Of a DNA stretch of 64,000 bases, positions 58,555 to 64,000 are shown one piece after another. The notes under the pieces were generated by a model, which searched no databases, was not told where the DNA came from, and saw only the letters and a list, made by a program, of their open reading frames with translations. A program made the translations under genes and the position numbers. How positions within the stretch are numbered: position 1 is the first letter of the stretch; each line of letters starts with the position of its first letter. Origin of the DNA: Gnetum montanum. Its lineage: Eukaryota; Streptophyta; Gnetopsida; Gnetales; Gnetaceae. The stretch is taken from NCBI GenBank assembly GCA_015680685.1, contig MNCI01004250.1, forward strand, positions 64,547-128,546, given 5' to 3'.

Positions 58555-61052
58555 ATTTCTTCTTCTCATAAGAGCAACTCACCACCTAAGGACCATACAC
58601 GAGATAGTCGGCAACATAAAAAACATAACCAAAATTAGCCAAGTCATAAACAATACAAGATAGTTTATACTCATCCTGATGAGTATATTCCAGACTTTAC
58701 TTTAATCCTCCATCAAGACAAACAGCTGTGATGCAGAGATTTGCAAGGTAACAACGTGTTACACCTAGATCGATCAGTCTCTCGCATGTTTTTCCATGCC
58801 TTGGCACAGATTGGCATGCAAGAACTATATGCTAAATACGTTGCGAAATATTTTGACATGAGGGATTATTATCCCATAGATGCCCAACATATGAGAGACT
58901 TAAGGTAGGAGAGTCAACATGCACTATTGAAGGGCAAGGTCCCGCACATCCTTAGCGAAATAGGAGATGACGAACCCCTTATCACGGGTTCTTTAGCAAA
59001 TGATGTTCCCCCTCCTAACGATGGTGAGGTGGTTGGGTATCAGAACCAATGATCAATGATACATATCCTTGGTTTTGATGCCTATGAACACCAGCTATTC
59101 ACAAAGGGAACAACCACTTATGCTAAGGATGGGCACTTAGATCGTCACCACGATCGGGGCCGTAGCAGCCGAAGAGAAGGCAAGAAACATCATCATGGTG
59201 ATGGTTCCCCTTCTTCTTCCCCTTCCTCACATCACTCACCCTCTCCTTCCACATCTAGGTGCAGCCATCATGAACATAAAGGTCAGGATAAAGGTAAAAA
59301 GGACGAAAGACCTCGATGGGAAAGTCGAGAGAGAGGACAAGGGCAAGGATGTAGGGATAGTAGGGAACAACACATACATCACAAGCATCATGAAAGAGAT
59401 GATCATGACAAGCCCCTACTCGCAACCTAAAGTATGCTTGACATAACGGAGGCAGTTAGGATTTCCACAAGGTATTTAAAAAATAGTTGGATCAAACGAT
59501 TAAACATGAACAATATCCCACAATTTGAAGGAGTGTACAGTGCTGATCCACAAAATCATTTATAGGCATTCTAGGATGCTTGTGCCTTGTAGAATATAGA
59601 AAATAAGTGGTAAAAACTTAAGTTATTCCCAAGGATACTCACCGAAGAAGCAAAGAGCTGGTACTGATCCTTAGAATTGAAAACCATCAGGAGGTGGAGT
59701 ACGATGCTAGAACTATTCAACAAAAAGTATTAGACGTACTCCAGAGTGTCCAATTTGTGTAAGTAGATCTAAGGATGGAATTAAGGTAGTGATGAACCCT
59801 TGGATGCTACCATGGCCTACTTTTACACATTGTTACATCGTTGCCTGGGCCATGGGTATGCTCCGCGGGATCAACTTCACCACATCATGGATGCACTAAG
59901 GCATGAAACTAGAAGAACCCTTGGGACTTATGCCCAACGAAGACTCTCACAACTTAGAGCCCATGAAGTGCATAGCTTGTTGCAGCAAGTAGCAAAAGAA
60001 GAAGGTAAGCTAGGAAAAAGGAAAAGTGCAGAAGAATACAACCATGATCTCTCCTTTCGAAAGAAGGGAGTGAAATTTTATGATGAAGAGGATGAGTCAC
60101 CATTTGAAGAGTTGGTGAACCGGAAAACCTTGTCGATCCAAAAATTAATAATAGAAATAGCGGCTAAGGTAGACGACGTATGGAGTTCCTTACACTCTAA
60201 AATTGAAATCATCTTAAAAATTGTAGAAGAGTCTAAGGGAGAACAAAGTAGTGACAAAGGTAAAAAAAGTGGAGAGCTTTAGGCCCTGCACATAACAAGG
60301 GTAAGGAAAAAATTACTAACTCCAATGTGGCTATAGATTCTAACACAGACGATGGTGGTGGATGTGAGATCTGCCACTATGACCATCCTAAGGGATGTTG
60401 CCCCATTATCTCACATCTACAAGAGCCTGGGGTGTATGCACTAAATCCAAGACTTAACCAACGACAAACACCCCGAAGGTTACCTTATCCACAAGGTAAC
60501 CCAAGGTAGTTCCACCAACCACTAACGTATTATCCAAGTGGAACTCCCCCATAGCCCATCGGACAGCATCAGCAGTGGCAATACCCACATTCATGGGGGA
60601 TGCCATTGTCGAAACATCAGTACCCTTACCAACAGCCTGACCCTTATGGATATTATGTGCAACAACCGATTTCTCCAAGTGATTCTATAAGTCACTCAAC
60701 TCCCAACCATCACTACCAAGTTCAAGAGTACTTTAGAAGGACTCCTTCTCCTCTGGGAGACACTCCATACCCACATCATCCTCCTAATTCATCCGTACCT
60801 ATTCCACGACAAGTATTTCCCATAACACCTCCTACTCCAACAATGAAAGGGAAACTTCCTTCTCAACCGCAGCAACGTCATGCTGCAAGAGATGTAAATA
60901 TCCAATGTGCTGCTGGTTCTGAAAATTGTAAAAAGAGAAGACCTTACTTCAGAACCAAAAGCCCAGACAAACTCTCACAACAACGAGCGGTTGAGGCCAT
61001 GTACACTCCTCCACCATCTAACACTTCGGAGCACCCTTCTGTCCAAAATTAG
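58555..61052 (+). pseudogene. gag: gag of plus-strand non-autonomous element, start codon lost
   Basis: ATTTCTTCTTCTCATAAG at 58555 aligns with the ATG-TCT-TCT start in the sister copies, so ATG has become ATT. Then HPDEYIPDFTLILHQDKQL, YAKYVAKYFDMRDYYPID, a His/Arg/Ser/Pro-rich stretch (59056-59430), the gag core (LKLFPRILTEEAKSWY.SLE), and an open frame 59800-60282 with HRCLGHGYAPRDQLHHIM. After a frameshift, CEICHYDHPKGCCP (from 60364) is an intact knuckle. The tail 60600-61052 is Pro/Gln/Tyr-rich. Stops are few compared with the older elements. Confidence 0.88.
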
Positions 61053-61069
61053 GGTTTAATGCATACGGT

Positions 61070-61830
61070 TATGTTAATGCATACCGTAACTGACTGGATC
61101 AAGGTAGGCCACCTTCCCAGGAAACTAACTAACTCTGGGAGTCTCTTAATATATTTACAAATCGTCGAAAATAAACCACATAGGGCTCTTCTTGACTTAG
61201 GTTCTGGAGTTAACTTAGTTTCATGAGAGATGTATCACGCCTGGAACCTACCCCAACATAAGAAGAGAAACATTTAACTAGAGTTGGCAGACCAGTCCAT
61301 CATCATTCCCTTGGGATTGGTGGAGGACATCATTACCACTGTGTGTGGTTGGTCTTACCCAACTGATTTTTTGTGATCAAAGTTAACAACAACGAAAGGG
61401 ACTTCCCAATTATAATGGGAACGACATGGCTAAGTACAGTAGATGCATGCCTTAGGATCCATGATCTTTCCTTAAAAATTTCTAAGATAAACATTTGTGA
61501 AAGGATCGAGAAGAGGAAAGTTCCATGCATCACATACAGTGATTCATCGAGTGATGACATGGAGGGATGCTCATCTCCTCCATGCAGTAGGTGTGCTCTT
61601 GAAACTTTACAACAAAGATGCTTGTATGTAGCAACCACACAACCAGTAGTAGACACCCCATGGTTGACAGCTACTAGAAGGAGCAGAAAAATATGCATGG
61701 AACAAACTGAGGAAACCCATGCCAACAATGAAGGCATAGATACATTGGAATATGAGTGTCACCAACTTCCAACCCTCGATTTAAGATCATCAATTGGGAA
61801 AAGTTGGACACTTTTAAAAAATTCAAACAG
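61070..61830 (+). pseudogene. Protease and RT leader of plus-strand non-autonomous element
   Basis: HRALLDLGSGVNLVS keeps the catalytic Asp (61194-61196), followed by a stop. VNNNERDFPIIMGTTWLSTV is the C-terminal half, in a frame open from 61373 to 61894. The RT leader INWEKLDTFKKFKQ follows and is cut at 61830, where the inner element continues into RT. Protease is therefore nearly complete while all of RT to integrase is missing. Confidence 0.85.
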
Positions 61831-61864
61831 GTGCTCGTTATTTTGGATCTTTTCCTTTCCACTC

Positions 61865-61875
61865 AGTCATGGGGG
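61865..61875 (+). promoter_or_regulatory. Internal PPT-like site
   Basis: AGTCATGGGGG, 34 nt after the deletion junction; same 11-mer as the terminal PPT. Confidence 0.6.
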
Positions 61876-61922
61876 AGATGGCCACCTATGCTAATCATAG
61901 TTCTTTTTCGATTTTTTTTTTA

Positions 61923-62158
61923 CAACGTTTTTGTCTTACACACTTTTGTTTTACAAATTTCTTTACCGTTTCTAATTTTTGTTTTACAAATTTCTTTAAC
62001 TTTCTAGTTTTTTTTTACAAATTTCTTTAACTTTTCTAGTCAACGTTTTTGTCTTACACATTTTTTTTTTACAAATTTCTTTACCCTTTGTAATTTCTGT
62101 TTTACAAATTTCTTTAACTTTCTAGTTTTTTTTTACAAATTTCTTTAACTTTTCTAGT
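61923..62158 (+). repeat. 118-bp tandem duplication, T-rich
   Basis: Unit 61923-62040 (CAACGTTTTTGTCTTACACA ... CTTTTCTAGT) recurs at 62041-62158 with a few changes. Each unit contains three ACAAATTTCTTTA(A/C) sub-repeats. A GT microsatellite follows at about 62198-62210. Confidence 0.9.
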
Positions 62159-62159
62159 T

Positions 62160-63985
62160 TTTTTCTTACAACATCGATATGCCTTTTCCATTTTATGTGT
62201 GTGTGTGTGTGATCCACCCTGTAAGTTTGTCACCCAATAAGTGTTTGGAATGATGGTATGAACTGTTTTCATATTGATTGCTAATGTTTGATTTTTACCT
62301 TTAATTCACAATGTTGATGGTAAGGTATGTTTCTTTTGATATGGTAGGCAATGAGTTCACTTCATCCATCCATCCACAACACTCTATGGTCTCTCTCGGC
62401 TTGGAAATGTACAGTCCCCTTCTAATAAGAAGTTAAACAAATCGGTGATTAAGTATTTCTCAAACTAAGAAAGGACTCAAGGATTGCAAAGGGTGTGACT
62501 TCAAGGGAACTTGATTCGTTTGTGTTGGTTGTTCTATTGGGTGCTTGGATGTTTGCTTCTTGAGTTTCTTACCATTTTGATGTTACCCAACTATCGGAAG
62601 CTGAGACAATAAAAATAAGAAGTCTTTGCATGGTGTGGTTCTCACACATAAAAACACAAAACACAAAAAAAAAAAAACGACGCGAGAATTCAAAGCACAC
62701 CCCTTAGACGAAATAAAATTTGGGCTANGAAGCGAGAATTCAAAGCACACCCCTTAGACGAAATAAAATTTGGGCTACAAGCATTGGTTATGAAACCAAA
62801 AGTGTTTCCTCTAACTAAGGTCCTTCTTGCTTCCCATTCTCTCCTTTATTTCGTCGAAGGTGGCTCTTTGGAGATGCATCCTTGTTATCCAAGTGGATGG
62901 TTTAGCCAAATTCATTAATGTAAAGTCACTGGATGTGGTTGGTTTGAAGCTAGACTTGGAATGGGATTTGCTAAGCAACATTAATCATGCAACACACGAG
63001 GGGCTGTACACAACCTTGTTGTTGGGATTCCATTCCATTCTCTTCTTTCCATCCTTCTCTCCATTGTTCACCTCGTTGCCGGTTGTATCATTAGTGTCTA
63101 TATTTTGGTTGATGCATTGTTTTCTTTTTGGTAAATTCTTGTAGTTAAGACTTTAACTCTTGTTCCAAGTGACATTCTCAGAGCCTACGTTCTCATTGAA
63201 TGTGGGTTTGTCAGGGCATTAACGACATGAACCTACTTTGGGGAGGACCCAATGGCATTCCTGTTTGGAGCATTAGTTAAATTCTTTCCCTTTACATTTT
63301 GCAATTAATTTTATTTTGTTCATTACCATCTTGACATCCATTTTACTAATTTTTTCAGTTGTCTTTTTTATCTATCTTTCTTACTCCTTTTCTTTCTCCA
63401 TTCTAATGCTACTAAAGGTTCATGATTAGTCATGGGGGTACGGGGCCTGATTTTTTCCTAGCCTAGAAAATTTTCATTTTCTTCCTAACCCCTACACCTT
63501 CGGTAGTCATCATTAATATATCCCTAGATACCTATCAGCCATACCACAACCTAGCTAATGAACTTTCACAGAATCAAGGTATTAATTACATGATGATTCA
63601 TTTACCTTTGCTAATAAGGTGATTGTATTGTGTGTGCAGATGGCGATCATACAACAATGGATTGGATCTGGAGCAAACACATGAAATGTAGCAGCGCTAC
63701 AGAAGCTATGCAAGGAGCAAGATCGATGGTGTGCTTATCGATGCACAACGGAAAGCGCAATCTTGGCATTGGTAGCAGCAACACTTCTTTCTCTATCTCT
63801 TTCTTAGCTGCCAACAAAGGCCTGATGTCATTGTAATAAGGTGTTCACCCTTGTTGTCATGAACACCAGTTTTGTCAAGTCTTGTAATGATGATCCGTTC
63901 ACATGTCATTTCATTAGTTCCATTCCCCTCAATAATTCCATACCTTCCCGATATTATTGTAAAGAACTCGAGGACGAGTTTTCAT
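62160..63985 (+). other. 3' non-coding tract of plus-strand non-autonomous element
   Basis: Homologous to 50850-52785 (minus). It holds the conserved 62827-63144 frame (VDGLAKFINVKSLDVVGL), a second one at 63630-63836, and a third AGTCATGGGGGTA at 63428-63440, which is followed by non-LTR sequence. Confidence 0.6.
62682..62777. repeat. 46-bp exact duplication around a single N
   Basis: 62682-62727 and 62732-62777 are identical; N at 62728. Probable uncollapsed contig overlap. Confidence 0.9.
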
Positions 63986-63987
63986 TC

Positions 63988-64000
63988 AGTCATGGGGGTA
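63988..64000 (+). promoter_or_regulatory. Terminal polypurine tract of plus-strand element
   Basis: AGTCATGGGGGTA at the last base of the window, preceded by CTCGAGGACGAGTTTTCATTC as in the sister copies. In those the LTR (TGATG...) begins at the next base. Confidence 0.88.

Larger units (their letters stand above)
57457..64000 (+). mobile_element. Non-autonomous Athila-like element (gag-protease only), 3' LTR beyond window
   Basis: 5' LTR 57457-58414, tRNA-Asp PBS, gag, protease, then a direct jump at 61830/61831 into the internal PPT and 3' tract, then the terminal PPT, which ends exactly at base 64000. There is no RT, RNase H or integrase. It is inserted into LTR A; the left TSD would be ATTAC (57452-57456). 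It would depend on enzymes of a full-length relative such as the element at 24567-33247. Confidence 0.9.

Noticed and set aside
1-64000. CRISPR arrays, operons, rRNA, bacterial promoters
   Set aside because: No regularly spaced repeats, ribosome-binding sites or rRNA-like sequence. The content is that of a plant nuclear genome.

Overview
This window looks like intergenic or intronic DNA from a land plant with a large, repeat-dense nuclear genome. A gymnosperm-type genome fits best, but that is an inference. It is AT-rich. There is no bacterial or organellar gene content, rRNA or CRISPR. Almost every recognisable coding trace is a decayed retrotransposon. The only host gene I can support is the 3' end of an isopentenyl phosphate kinase (IPK) gene on the minus strand (18827-19101, two exons with canonical splice sites).

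Layout. 1-622: end of an Athila-like Ty3/gypsy LTR. 2.7-16.4 kb: a graveyard of L1-like LINEs, plus strand at 2.9-3.4 and 8.8-10.8 kb and minus strand at 16.4-11.0 kb. These are cut by a very old LTR element (3386-8803) and by four solo LTRs, three of them with perfect 5-bp target-site duplications (TSDs): TCAAG, CAAGT and TTTCG. 16.8-21.9 kb: the IPK exons with tRNA-derived SINE-like remnants. 21913-40192: an Athila-like gypsy element on the plus strand, split by a second complete element on the minus strand (24567-33247, perfect CCATG TSD). Both sit inside the 3' end of a third, older relative (3' LTR at about 40490-41483). 42972-46708: a Ty1/copia element with perfect GTATT TSD and internal deletions. 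46.9-50.3 kb: a gypsy pol fragment bracketed by a ~565-bp inverted repeat. 50.3-56.5 kb (minus) and 57457-64000 (plus): two head-to-head copies of a shortened gypsy element that keeps gag and protease but has lost RT, RNase H and integrase at the same breakpoint.

The gypsy elements share these traits: LTRs that start TGATG and end CATCA, a primer-binding site (PBS) complementary to tRNA-Asp, a gag with a CxxC/H/C knuckle in a DHPKGCCP context, and an AGTCATGGGGG polypurine tract (PPT) present both internally and at the 3' end. In most of these LTRs U3 begins with an array of GCGATATCGC palindromes. Most genes are broken by stops and frameshifts, and many catalytic Asp codons have become Asn, as expected after long C-to-T decay. 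The most interesting items are the shared-breakpoint gag-protease-only subfamily, the palindrome arrays in U3, the duplicated PPT, and the inverted-repeat rearrangement. Three single-N positions flanked by 46-bp duplications look like assembly joins, not biology.
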